A stretch of 6,983 nucleotides of DNA, from assembly GCA_937902945.1 (NCBI GenBank), contig CALEMD010000278.1, positions 1-6,983 on the forward strand, given 5' to 3'. The translations under genes were made by a program, and so were the position numbers. This document shows, piece after piece, positions 1 to 6,626 of the stretch. Under the pieces are notes generated by a model. That model saw only the letters and a program-made list of their open reading frames with translations, made no database searches and was not told where the DNA came from. This DNA is from an uncultured Erysipelotrichaceae bacterium (lineage in GTDB: Bacteria > Bacillota_I > Bacilli_A > Erysipelotrichales > Erysipelotrichaceae). Each line of letters begins with the position of its first letter. Position 1 is the first letter of the stretch.

Positions 1-57
1 GAGAGCACCTGCTTTGCAAGCAGGGGGTCAGGAGTTCGATCCTCCTTAGCTCCACCA
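1..57 (+). tRNA. tRNA-Ala(UGC), 5' end missing
   Basis: This is the 3' part of an alanine tRNA; the acceptor 5' strand and most of the D arm lie outside the window. The anticodon stem pairs CCTGC (8-12) with GCAGG (20-24) around a seven-base loop at 13-19 with anticodon TGC at 15-17. The T arm pairs AGGAG with CTCCT around TTCGATC. It ends in TAGCTCC, discriminator A54 and an encoded CCA at 55-57. The TGC anticodon identifies alanine. An intrinsic terminator follows directly, so this is the last or only gene of its transcript. Confidence 0.95.
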
Positions 58-68
58 TATATCTAAGC

Positions 69-99
69 AAGCACAGCCATAATAATGACTGTGCTTTTT
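69..99 (+). terminator. Intrinsic terminator after tRNA-Ala
   Basis: An 8-bp stem pairs AAGCACAG (69-76) with CTGTGCTT (89-96). After one C/A mismatch it continues for three more pairs up to an AATA tetraloop. A T-run (95-99, then CTTT) follows, as expected for Rho-independent termination of the tRNA transcript. On the opposite strand the hairpin is followed only by a poor T-tract. It could still help end the ABC exporter operon, whose last stop codon is at 123-125 and which has no other visible terminator. Confidence 0.85.
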
Positions 100-122
100 C
101 TTTACTCTGATTGTTCTGACTG

Positions 123-923
123 CTATACAGCTTTCAGATCTTTTCTTCTAAACAGATGCAATGCTGCCGTTATGCATATTGCCGTCATAATCACTACTGC
201 CGCAAAATAAATATATGATATTTTTCCGTCGATCAATTCACTGGCTCTAAAATACTTGAATGGTGTCAATGGCCGAAGAATTTCAAATCTTTCATCCATA
301 TCAAACACAACAGAAACCGCATACGTCAAAAGCAGAACAGCATAACTGATCTGCACGGCTCTTTCCGGACTGTGAAGCCAAACCGAAATCAAAGCACTGC
401 ATGCAAAGAACAGCAGTGAAACAAGAAATACTGCAATTGGAAACAGAATCATATTCATACTGATATCATTCATAATTCCATACAGTGCCGGTGCTGAATA
501 AGAGAAGATCGCATTCAGTATGCAGATCAGCAGCAGATACAGAAATCCAGCCGCAAGTTTCAGTCCCAGAATTCGAGTTCTGCTGTACGGCTTCGTAAAT
601 AGAAATTCATAAGTCTTATAGTTGCTTTCTCTCAATACAGCATTTGTTCCCAGATGCACTCCATAGCAGGCAATGGCGATCATTACAAAGAACTGCAGGA
701 TCGCATAGAAGCCGCCGAATGTTTCAATATCTGCCTCAGCCATGCCAAACAGCGCCAGAACCGCTTTAGGAAAAGCAGACATAAAACCAGCCATAGCTGC
801 TGTATCCGTTCCCGATACACCAATGAATTTCACCATGCCCCCGAACATCAGAAACCCAATCCCGATGGTCCAGATAATGAACGGCTTGAATTCCTGTTTG
901 AATTCCTGTCTCATAATATTCAT
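123..923 (-). CDS. ABC-2 type transporter permease (second permease of operon)
   Basis: Integral membrane subunit of an ABC exporter, 266 aa. About six hydrophobic segments are visible (roughly residues 15-30, 71-94, 121-145, 157-181, 188-206, 235-257), ending in a basic RRKDL tail. Between the second and third segments lies EFLFTKPYSR, a motif shared with the neighbouring permease (DFLFSKPVSR); both also have an FG(M/L) element near residue 60 and a PL(T/S)xxxYFxxSE motif before the last segment. The two are therefore paralogues and probably form a heterodimeric pore. I chose ATG 923 because GAGGG (931-935) sits 7 nt upstream. An in-frame ATG at 941 would have its purine stretch only 2 nt away and would overlap the upstream gene. 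The upstream stop (934-936) lies inside this ribosome-binding site, so translation is probably coupled. Substrate unknown. Confidence 0.9.
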   Translation of the reverse strand: MNIMRQEFKQEFKPFIIWTIGIGFLMFGGMVKFIGVSGTDTAAMAGFMSAFPKAVLALFGMAEADIETFGGFYAILQFFVMIAIACYGVHLGTNAVLRESNYKTYEFLFTKPYSRTRILGLKLAAGFLYLLLICILNAIFSYSAPALYGIMNDISMNMILFPIAVFLVSLLFFACSALISVWLHSPERAVQISYAVLLLTYAVSVVFDMDERFEILRPLTPFKYFRASELIDGKISYIYFAAVVIMTAICITAALHLFRRKDLKAV

Positions 924-933
924 ATGCAATCCC

Positions 934-1725
934 TCAGACATCTTCCTTTATGCAGCGGATATAAGAAGCCATCCCCAGCCCGCATATAATGAGCAAGGCT
1001 AAACCTATGCAGATCGGGTCAAAATGAGCGAACCTGGCAACTTCTGATGGATTGAAGTAGCTAAGAGGAGAAATGTACTTGAAGAAGTCTCTCTCAGTTA
1101 AAGAATAAAGAACAGAGAGAAGAAACGCAGCCAGACCGATTCCTGTACCCATCCCTGAGGCAGAACGTATGCGATGAAGGAATACTGCTGCTGTTATTCC
1201 TATGGCTGTAAATAGGATCATTGTCAGCGGCATGCCAACAGCGCTCAGAAGCAATGAAGAAGTAATCTGTACTGATTCTGTATAGTGATAATAACCGCCA
1301 ATAAACAGAATCATATATGGAATAGATACAATCAGCATGGATACTGCACAGCACATCAGTTTCTGTATGAATATACTCTTGCGGCTGACGGGCTTGCTGA
1401 AAAGAAAATCCTGGCACTGATTCTGTTTCTCACGGCCAAACACAGCCACTGCAGTCTTTGCGGCCATTATGCTTCCAAGCAGACTTTCGTAAAGATAAAC
1501 CATAGAAGAAAAACTCTGATAGCTGAACAGATCATCCACATTCAAACCGAATGCTGCCGCAAATCCTTCAGGCATTGCTGAAAGCATCTGTTCTACTGCC
1601 GGGCGGCTGTCAAGAAATATGGGATAGAATCCATAGATCATCAAAACAAGCACCACACAGACAATCGCTGTCCACAGCAGAATATCACTCAGCTGTCTTT
1701 TTATTTCAAATATAAATATCTGCAT
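934..1725 (-). CDS. ABC-2 type transporter permease (first permease of operon)
   Basis: Membrane subunit of the same exporter, 263 aa, with about six predicted transmembrane segments (roughly residues 15-36, 76-97, 122-143, 159-184, 190-209, 236-256). It carries the DFLFSKPVSR cytoplasmic-loop motif at about 106-115 and an FG-L element at 59-61, both mirrored in the downstream permease, which suggests tandem duplication and divergence. Start ATG 1725 has a strong GAGGGG (1733-1738) with a 7-nt spacer. That site overlaps the stop codon of the ATPase gene (1737-1739), so the genes are 11 nt apart and translationally coupled. The family (ABC-2, as in BcrB/NosY-like proteins) exports antibiotics, lipids or peptides. 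Nothing in the sequence identifies the cargo. Confidence 0.9.
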   Translation of the reverse strand: MQIFIFEIKRQLSDILLWTAIVCVVLVLMIYGFYPIFLDSRPAVEQMLSAMPEGFAAAFGLNVDDLFSYQSFSSMVYLYESLLGSIMAAKTAVAVFGREKQNQCQDFLFSKPVSRKSIFIQKLMCCAVSMLIVSIPYMILFIGGYYHYTESVQITSSLLLSAVGMPLTMILFTAIGITAAVFLHRIRSASGMGTGIGLAAFLLSVLYSLTERDFFKYISPLSYFNPSEVARFAHFDPICIGLALLIICGLGMASYIRCIKEDV

Positions 1726-1736
1726 TGTCAGTCCCC

Positions 1737-2609
1737 TCAGCCATAGTAATGAAGGAATATTTCTTCCAGTTCCGGTTCCTTAATATCTATGTTTTCAATC
1801 TGCATAGATGCAAGCTTCTGTATAAGCAGCGATAAATTACCTTGATACAGAAAAGAAGCTTCCAATCCGTTTTGCTTTAGATCTGTAACCCCTGTCAATC
1901 CTTCTGCATTGAACGGACCCTGCTTAAGACCGATCACGACACGCTTGCACGCACTGTTCTTCAGTTCCTGCATATCCTGAACAGAAACAATGCTGCCATC
2001 TTTGATAATCGCAACTCGATGGCATAGTCTCTGCACTTCAGACAGGATATGCGAAGAGAACAGTACTGCCGCTCCCTTTTGGTTCTCCTGCCGAATCAGA
2101 TCAAAGAATGTTCTCTGCATCAGCGGATCAAGTCCGCTTGTCGGTTCATCAAGAATAATCAGATCAGGACTGTGCAGCAATCCCTGAACTATACCGACCT
2201 TCTTCTTGTTCCCTAGACTCATATCTTCAATCTTTTTATTCAGATCCAATTCCAATGAATCCGCAAGTTCATGAATTCTTGCCGTACAGTCTTCCTTATA
2301 AAAAGATGCAGAATAATTCAGCAGATCAATTGCCTTCATATGATCATAGTAAAAGACTTCACTTGGCAGATAGCCTATTCTCTTCAGTATCTTTGTATTC
2401 TCTTTCTCACAGTCCATTCCAAATATGGATGCACTGCCGCCAGTCTTGTGAATCAGCGCAAGCAATGTACGGATAGTTGTAGATTTTCCTGCACCATTCG
2501 GTCCAATGAATCCAAATATCTCATGTTCATGTATGGAAAAACTGACATCCTCAATTCCTTTTGTCTTTCCATAGTACTTTGTCAGATGATCTGTCTCAAC
2601 AGCATTCAT
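1737..2609 (-). CDS. ABC exporter ATP-binding protein (BcrA/CcmA-like)
   Basis: Cytoplasmic ATPase that powers the two permeases encoded downstream; 290 aa from ATG 2609. Visible motifs in order: aromatic Y12/Y13 for adenine stacking; Walker A GPNGAGKST at 36-44; GYLPSE (79-84) at the Q-loop position; signature MSLGNKKKVGI (130-140), an atypical LSGGQ as seen in Gram-positive exporters of this type; Walker B LIILDEP (150-156) with catalytic E155; D-loop SGLD (158-161); H-loop H187. Residues after about 215 form the C-terminal extension typical of drug-export ATPases. An upstream in-frame extension to 2666 is rejected: it would begin in the -35 element of the promoter and lacks a ribosome-binding site, whereas ATG 2609 has GAGGA at 2618-2622 with an 8-nt spacer. 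First gene of a three-gene operon; no adjacent regulator. Confidence 0.93.
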   Translation of the reverse strand: MNAVETDHLTKYYGKTKGIEDVSFSIHEHEIFGFIGPNGAGKSTTIRTLLALIHKTGGSASIFGMDCEKENTKILKRIGYLPSEVFYYDHMKAIDLLNYSASFYKEDCTARIHELADSLELDLNKKIEDMSLGNKKKVGIVQGLLHSPDLIILDEPTSGLDPLMQRTFFDLIRQENQKGAAVLFSSHILSEVQRLCHRVAIIKDGSIVSVQDMQELKNSACKRVVIGLKQGPFNAEGLTGVTDLKQNGLEASFLYQGNLSLLIQKLASMQIENIDIKEPELEEIFLHYYG

Positions 2610-2637
2610 AAGGACTGTCCTCTTCTTTATTACTGAA

Positions 2638-2666
2638 AGTATATTTCCAAATGAAAAGAGGGTCAA
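2638..2666 (-). promoter_or_regulatory. Sigma-A-type promoter of the ABC exporter operon
   Basis: Read on the - strand, TTGACC (2661-2666) and TATACT (2638-2643) are separated by exactly 17 nt, close to the TTGACA-17-TATAAT consensus. Transcription would begin near 2631, giving a leader of about 22 nt that contains the GAGGA ribosome-binding site of the ATPase gene. The -35 overlaps the hairpin at 2653-2678. Confidence 0.75.
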
Positions 2667-2678
2667 TTCCCTCTCTTC
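2653..2678 (-). terminator. Inverted repeat; probable terminator of the vWA gene, overlapping the next promoter
   Basis: On the - strand GAAGAGAGGG (2669-2678) pairs with CCCTCTTTTC (2653-2662), with one G-T pair and a six-base loop. The T-rich 3' arm runs into CATTT, so a shorter stem followed by a U-rich tract could terminate transcription from the vWA gene, whose stop is at 2696-2698. Loop and 3' arm include the -35 box of the ABC operon, so the same symmetry could instead be an operator for a repressor. The sequence alone does not decide between these. Confidence 0.5.
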
Positions 2679-2695
2679 GTACTGTCAATTCTTGA

Positions 2696-4147
2696 CTACT
2701 TTACACCGGTATTCACTATATCGAACTTATACCCAACCTTGCAGTCAATCGGCTTCAGATCGATATGTGCTGTAACATTTGTATACCCTTCATATGTACC
2801 ATAGCCTGTTGGTGCAGTGGCACTGTGTCCATACGGAACCCACTCAATCTTTACTGTATTGCCGCTGCAGTCAAGAAATGTTACAAGGAATTGTGATGCA
2901 CCTTCAGTCTTCGCCGCAAAAGACACAGACGGACTTTTATACGTAAATCTCTTTGTATAAGCATTTGGATTATTCGCATAATCCGTCGCACTCATGAATT
3001 CCAAATGGCAGTCTCCCATATTTGTTTCAACTGTCATTCCAGCCACAGTATCCGTCGGCACCTTCAATTTTTCAATGAATCGCAGCTGAAGCAGATGCGC
3101 ATTATCAACGGGTTTATTAATATCAAATTTGATTTTTGAACCGTCAATCGTCAGTTCATATTGATATTTGTCACTGCCTTCAATTACTGTTCCATAACCC
3201 GTGCTTCCATTTGCAAGAGGTGTTGCAGTAAGAGCTATACCATCATATAAAACCTCCATGGATCCAGACTTGAGTTCAAAGTAATTCGAATTTACTTCAT
3301 CATATAAAGTTGCTTTGCGGCATAGATTCTTAATATCTGCTGTAATATTGCTGAAAGCGTCTGTGATCTTTGCGGCTTCCGCTGCTTTGCCAGCTCCGCA
3401 GTCATATCGTGTCGCCAATTTTTTCTCTGCAATCCAATCCCCGATTGCCTGTGCAAACAGCTGCCGTTCCGAGCCCTGATTCTTGTAGTAGATTGTCAGA
3501 ACATGCATATTATAGCCAAGTGCCTTCATGCGCTGAAAACACTTGCCTAACTTATATGCCGTCACTTCCATTGCCTGCGGCTGTGTTCGGCCTGTACCTT
3601 CTGTTTTTAAATTATTAGTATCTACATTGTTTCCCGGATTCTGTGTTTCATATTCCAGTGCAATAGCCTGTGCATTGAAACAAGTGTCTGCACTGCGGAA
3701 ATAAGAAGCAGTCTCGCCATATCCCTCAAGCAATCTCTTATTCGCATCTGGAATTGGTGTACTATTTGTTAGAACTTCATTTTTAACGAGATTATCAATC
3801 ATTTCGGCTGTTGTTGATGTTTCAAACCAATTGTATGATGCAGCATCATTGCCGACATATCTGCCATTCTTATCATACTGTGCAGCGCCCAATGTTCCGC
3901 CCTGTTCCGTACTGCAAACATAACCTGCAAGATCACTAGTCATGATTACTATTTTGTGGTCATTCTGAACCGCTGTATCTGCGCCAAGTATTTTTTCTCC
4001 GTATTCCAGCATTCCGGAAATATTGCTGCCAGATGTATCTTCCAGTGACAGTATTTTCTGCTTAACTGCTTCGGCTCCTTCAGATGTGCTGATATCTACA
4101 AACCCATCAGTCAAATCATCTATATTTCCGCTTTTTGTGCTTACCAA
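2696..4147 (-). CDS. Secreted vWA-domain surface protein, C-terminal part (frameshifted)
   Basis: Downstream part of a gene broken by a -1 shift. The 483 aa shown run from a TTG at 4145-4147, but the frame is open back to a TGA at 4187-4189. It continues the vWA fold begun upstream: helix EGAEAVKQKILSLED, a GSNISG loop (about 40-45) where the third metal-site residue is expected, and strand HKIVIMTSD (64-72). A large insertion (about 77-210) follows, then the closing strand MHVLTIYY and a helix to about 275. Next come a segment starting DEVNSNYFEL (283-292), as after vWA domains of pilus-tip-like proteins, and a terminal beta-grasp unit (about 420-470) with a YGHSATAP motif resembling Listeria-Bacteroides repeats. 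There is no sortase motif or membrane anchor: it ends in VNTGVK. Only a weak AGGG precedes the TTG, and without the upstream signal peptide this fragment would stay in the cytoplasm. Confidence 0.7.
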   Translation of the reverse strand: MVSTKSGNIDDLTDGFVDISTSEGAEAVKQKILSLEDTSGSNISGMLEYGEKILGADTAVQNDHKIVIMTSDLAGYVCSTEQGGTLGAAQYDKNGRYVGNDAASYNWFETSTTAEMIDNLVKNEVLTNSTPIPDANKRLLEGYGETASYFRSADTCFNAQAIALEYETQNPGNNVDTNNLKTEGTGRTQPQAMEVTAYKLGKCFQRMKALGYNMHVLTIYYKNQGSERQLFAQAIGDWIAEKKLATRYDCGAGKAAEAAKITDAFSNITADIKNLCRKATLYDEVNSNYFELKSGSMEVLYDGIALTATPLANGSTGYGTVIEGSDKYQYELTIDGSKIKFDINKPVDNAHLLQLRFIEKLKVPTDTVAGMTVETNMGDCHLEFMSATDYANNPNAYTKRFTYKSPSVSFAAKTEGASQFLVTFLDCSGNTVKIEWVPYGHSATAPTGYGTYEGYTNVTAHIDLKPIDCKVGYKFDIVNTGVK

Positions 4148-4518
4148 TGGACCCTGTATACTGCCACAGCATTCTGTTTTTGCAGTTCATCAACGAGATT
4201 GTATAAAGCATTCTTCATGATAACAGCATCGCTGGCTTCACCTTTGCCATAATCCAAAGATGATCCATCCATTATCAATGCAACATCGAACACCTGCTTT
4301 TCAACAACCGTCTCTTCAGATGGAAGATTGAATGTAATCTGATACTCGCCATTTCCCAATTCTTTCATCGTTTTTGATGTATTTATACTTGTCTCAACTA
4401 ACTGCGCTTCTGGATTAATTGCTTTGTATATTGAATTTTCTTCAGCCAATACAGATGGTCCCATTCCAACACAGCAGATCGATATAATTATCGCAAGCAG
4501 CCCTTTTGTTGTTTTCAT
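4141..4518 (-). CDS. Secreted vWA-domain surface protein, N-terminal part (frameshifted)
   Basis: This 125-aa fragment holds the export signal and first half of the vWA domain. Residues 1-25 form a signal peptide: MKTTK, a hydrophobic core of about 13 residues, and a VLA cleavage site before EEN. A beta-rich linker follows, then vWA strand 1 (VFDVALIMDGSS) with metal-site residues D84 and S86; position 88 is Leu where DxSxS expects Ser. Helix 1 and strand 2 (NAVAVY) follow, after which the frame runs out in RVHW-stop. Start ATG 4518 is chosen for its excellent GGGAGG (4525-4530), 6 nt upstream; earlier in-frame ATGs lie in the leader. Restoring one base near the GGG tract (4152-4154) would join both parts into about 607 aa. 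The break may be a real mutation or an assembly error. Confidence 0.7.
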   Translation of the reverse strand: MKTTKGLLAIIISICCVGMGPSVLAEENSIYKAINPEAQLVETSINTSKTMKELGNGEYQITFNLPSEETVVEKQVFDVALIMDGSSLDYGKGEASDAVIMKNALYNLVDELQKQNAVAVYRVHW

Positions 4519-4550
4519 CAATATCCTCCCCATAATGGAATGATTAAAAT

Positions 4551-4569
4551 GCTTATTCATTTGATAAGC
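4551..4569 (-). repeat. Short inverted repeat in the vWA gene leader
   Basis: GCTTAT (4551-4556) and ATAAGC (4564-4569) flank a 7-nt spacer. The repeat lies between the putative transcription start (about 4600) and the ribosome-binding site (4525-4530). It could form a small hairpin in the 5' leader or be an operator, but six AT-rich pairs may be chance. Confidence 0.25.
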
Positions 4570-4606
4570 AAATTGTATTACCGCAGAAGATTATTGCGAG
4601 AACTTA

Positions 4607-4634
4607 ATTATAACTTATTTAGTTACTATTACAG
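4607..4634 (-). promoter_or_regulatory. Putative promoter of the vWA gene
   Basis: On the - strand a perfect -10 TATAAT (4607-4612) is preceded after 16 nt by a weak -35, CTGTAA (4629-4634). A start near 4600 gives an 80-nt leader before ATG 4518. The poor -35 suggests a weak or activator-dependent promoter. No convincing terminator lies between the hydrolase stop (4661) and this element, so read-through from nagA is possible. Confidence 0.45.
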
Positions 4635-4660
4635 GAGCCGATACCATTTCCCTTATGTTT

Positions 4661-5455
4661 TTATACTGTTTTCGCCAAGTGCATGATCAGCCATGGAAGC
4701 ATATCATCTATAAGTTCATTAACTTTTTCATAGCTGCGTGTTTTCGCATTGAATGTATGATTGGCATTGTCAATTGTAAGCATCTGACATCTGTTCTTGT
4801 CCATTTTGTTATAGAAATTGATGCTGACTTGTGGATCAACCGTTGGATCATCCTTGCCAATGCAGATCAAAACACTGCCCCTATAATGATTCATTGTGTC
4901 TGCAATATGATATGCATTCAAATCATTGAAAAACTTTGGGTACAGGAGTTGAGGATTCCCTTCACTTGTTTTCATAATCGCATGCCCATACTTAAGGCAT
5001 TCATCTTTCTTCCATTGTTTCTGCAATCCTTCCATCGATTCATCAAGAGCCCCATTCAGTGTCACAATGCAGATTGGATTTAGTTGAGTGCATAATACAG
5101 CAGCTCTGCCTCCAAGACTATGTCCCATGAGACCGATTTTACTGCTGTCTATTTTTGCATATACCGAAGCAAATCTGTACACTTCTTCTGTTTCGTTCAG
5201 CATTTGCTCAAGCCCGTATTTCTCGCGTGACCCGCGGCTTTCCCCCATGCTGCAGAAATCAAATCGAATCGTTGCAATTCCCTGTTTTGCAAAACGGCGT
5301 GCCATGACACGGAAAAGAAATCCATCTCCCTCTTTATATGCCATGAAACCATGCAGCATAATCAGACATGGATAATTTGGTTTGTCCATATCAGGAATAC
5401 TGATTATCATTGGAATATCATAGTTTTCAAATTGAAGATATTCAGTTGTTTCCAT
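4661..5455 (-). CDS. Alpha/beta hydrolase (serine esterase, feruloyl-esterase-like)
   Basis: Predicted cytoplasmic serine hydrolase, 264 aa, without signal peptide. Oxyanion-hole motif LHGF at 34-37; nucleophile elbow GHSLGG at 111-116 with Ser113; acid GKDDPTVD (200-207), most likely Asp203; histidine NANHTF (230-235) with His233. The full triad is present in the right order and spacing, so the enzyme looks active. The layout, with a cap-like insertion at about 138-190, matches the cinnamoyl/feruloyl esterase and acyl-peptidase-like hydrolases of gut Firmicutes; the substrate cannot be read from sequence. The ATG at 5453-5455 lies inside the end of nagA (14-nt overlap), with GGGGAAA (5466-5472) 10 nt upstream as a rather distant ribosome-binding site, implying coupled translation. 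Its place after nagA suggests a role in deacylating sugar conjugates or esters; that is inference. Confidence 0.85.
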   Translation of the reverse strand: METTEYLQFENYDIPMIISIPDMDKPNYPCLIMLHGFMAYKEGDGFLFRVMARRFAKQGIATIRFDFCSMGESRGSREKYGLEQMLNETEEVYRFASVYAKIDSSKIGLMGHSLGGRAAVLCTQLNPICIVTLNGALDESMEGLQKQWKKDECLKYGHAIMKTSEGNPQLLYPKFFNDLNAYHIADTMNHYRGSVLICIGKDDPTVDPQVSINFYNKMDKNRCQMLTIDNANHTFNAKTRSYEKVNELIDDMLPWLIMHLAKTV

Positions 5456-6563
5456 GCAGCTGCGCTTTCCCCATGCAATAGACTTCTTTCAAATCAAAGG
5501 TATTCGTACATACTGTTATGTCTGCATCTTTTCCCTCTTCAATGCTGCCTTTGCGATTATCAACACCAAGGAACTTTGCTGGGTTGATAGTTGCTGCATT
5601 GATTGCAGTTTCGAGTGGAAGATGAGCCTTTTTGTATAAGTTATAAACACCTTGATTCACATATAGTGCAGATCCAAACAGGGTTCCATCAGGCAAACGG
5701 AAAGCACCTTCCTTATTCATCTCTGCATATTTTGGATCATCCTTAACTGGTGAGGAATCTGTAACCAATATCAGACGATCTTTGCCTTTCATTGTTCCAA
5801 TGATCTGTGCAGTTGGAAAAGCAACATGAATTCCATCTCCAATAACTTCTGCATATACACTGCCGTCACAAAGCGCTGCCCCAAAAATTCCCGGACGTCG
5901 ATGATGAAATGGAGTCATGCCGTTTCCTGTGTGCGTTGTTCCAGTCACTCCTGCCTTGATTGCCAATTCCGATTCTTCATAAGTTGCGGCACTGTGACCC
6001 ATCGAAACCCGTATCCCTGCAGCAGTGGCTCTCTTGATGAAATCAATAGCGCCTTCGCATTCCGGCGCACAGGTTACTGTAAGAATATGATGTTTTGACA
6101 GTGCATTATAATGCAGAAGCTGTTCCGCATTTGGTTTCACTATTGTATAAAGATCCTGTGCACCATGGGCATTGTGGGAAATATAATTTCCTTCAACATT
6201 TATGCCAATTATTTCTGCCCCATTTCCCTGGTTTTCAATGATACCGCCCAATTTGGAAAAAGCTTTCTCATTCTCTTCTATTGACTGTGTAGCCGTAGTA
6301 GCCACAAACGACGTTACGCCTTCATGAGGCATATGCATCTTCCATTTCTGCATAGCTGCAGAAGTAGGATGCCCAGCATCACACTTGTTCCAACCATGTG
6401 TATGAATATCAATGAATCCAGGACACACCAAAAGACTTCCATAGTCCTTATCTGCTTTTTCCTGATTATATGGCAAAATCTTCTGGATTCCTCCATTAAT
6501 TATCTTCAGCTGCCCTGCTTGAAAAGAACCATTCATCCAAATTTTTCTGCTTTGAATAATCAT
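5442..6563 (-). CDS. nagA: N-acetylglucosamine-6-phosphate deacetylase
   Basis: Amidohydrolase converting GlcNAc-6-phosphate to glucosamine-6-phosphate and acetate in amino-sugar use and cell-wall recycling; 373 aa, normal for the family. Motifs from ATG 6563: PGFIDIHTHG (48-57) with the HxH pair H54/H56; NVEGN (122-126) with metal-ligand E124 (usual form HLEGP); MGHSAATY (188-195) with H190; THTGNGMTPFHHR (210-222) with H211; GDGIHV (242-247) with H246; LVTDSS (266-271) with catalytic D269. All expected metal and catalytic residues are kept, but several flanks differ from E. coli NagA (N for H before VEG, TGNGM for LFNAM). ATG 6563 is preferred over GTG 6566 because GGGAG (6570-6574) is 6 nt from the ATG and only 3 nt from the GTG. 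No nagB lies alongside; an alpha/beta hydrolase overlaps its 3' end. Confidence 0.95.
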   Translation of the reverse strand: MIIQSRKIWMNGSFQAGQLKIINGGIQKILPYNQEKADKDYGSLLVCPGFIDIHTHGWNKCDAGHPTSAAMQKWKMHMPHEGVTSFVATTATQSIEENEKAFSKLGGIIENQGNGAEIIGINVEGNYISHNAHGAQDLYTIVKPNAEQLLHYNALSKHHILTVTCAPECEGAIDFIKRATAAGIRVSMGHSAATYEESELAIKAGVTGTTHTGNGMTPFHHRRPGIFGAALCDGSVYAEVIGDGIHVAFPTAQIIGTMKGKDRLILVTDSSPVKDDPKYAEMNKEGAFRLPDGTLFGSALYVNQGVYNLYKKAHLPLETAINAATINPAKFLGVDNRKGSIEEGKDADITVCTNTFDLKEVYCMGKAQLHGNN

Positions 6564-6597
6564 CACGATCTCCCTTTCTTCATTCCTTGTTATTTAG

Positions 6598-6626
6598 ATA
6601 TTACAGTTTTTTTATGGTATCTACAA
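6598..6626 (-). promoter_or_regulatory. Putative promoter of nagA-hydrolase operon
   Basis: On the - strand TTGTAG (6621-6626) and TAATAT (6598-6603) are 17 nt apart. Both boxes are only partial consensus matches (3/6 and 4/6), but spacing and position are right: a start near 6591 leaves a leader of about 28 nt before ATG 6563. The -35 lies within the operator-like palindrome at 6613-6628. Confidence 0.45.

Noticed and set aside
2610..2666. In-frame N-terminal extension of the ABC ATPase
   Set aside because: It would start inside the -35 box, has no ribosome-binding site, and the family N-terminus fits ATG 2609 with its GAGGA site.
2699..2716. VNTG near the C-terminus as a sortase-type motif
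   Set aside because: No proline, and no hydrophobic segment or basic tail follows: the stop comes two residues later.
3370..3618. Open frame on the + strand inside the vWA gene
   Set aside because: Antisense shadow of a long coding region, with no ribosome-binding site and no recognisable protein features. The same applies to the other + strand open frames under the - strand genes.
4141..4186. Programmed -1 ribosomal frameshift
   Set aside because: The A5 run in this interval is not a heptamer in the right phase, and shifting there would replace the conserved-looking vWA strand NAVAVY with an unlikely sequence. An indel is simpler.
4519..4560. Longer start for the vWA protein at 4560
   Set aside because: The strong GGGAGG at 4525-4530 lies within this stretch and points to ATG 4518, which also gives a textbook signal peptide.
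4609..4625. AT-rich hairpin TAACT/AGTTA as a terminator for the hydrolase gene
   Set aside because: Only five weak pairs and no T-tract; it overlaps the likely -10 of the vWA gene.
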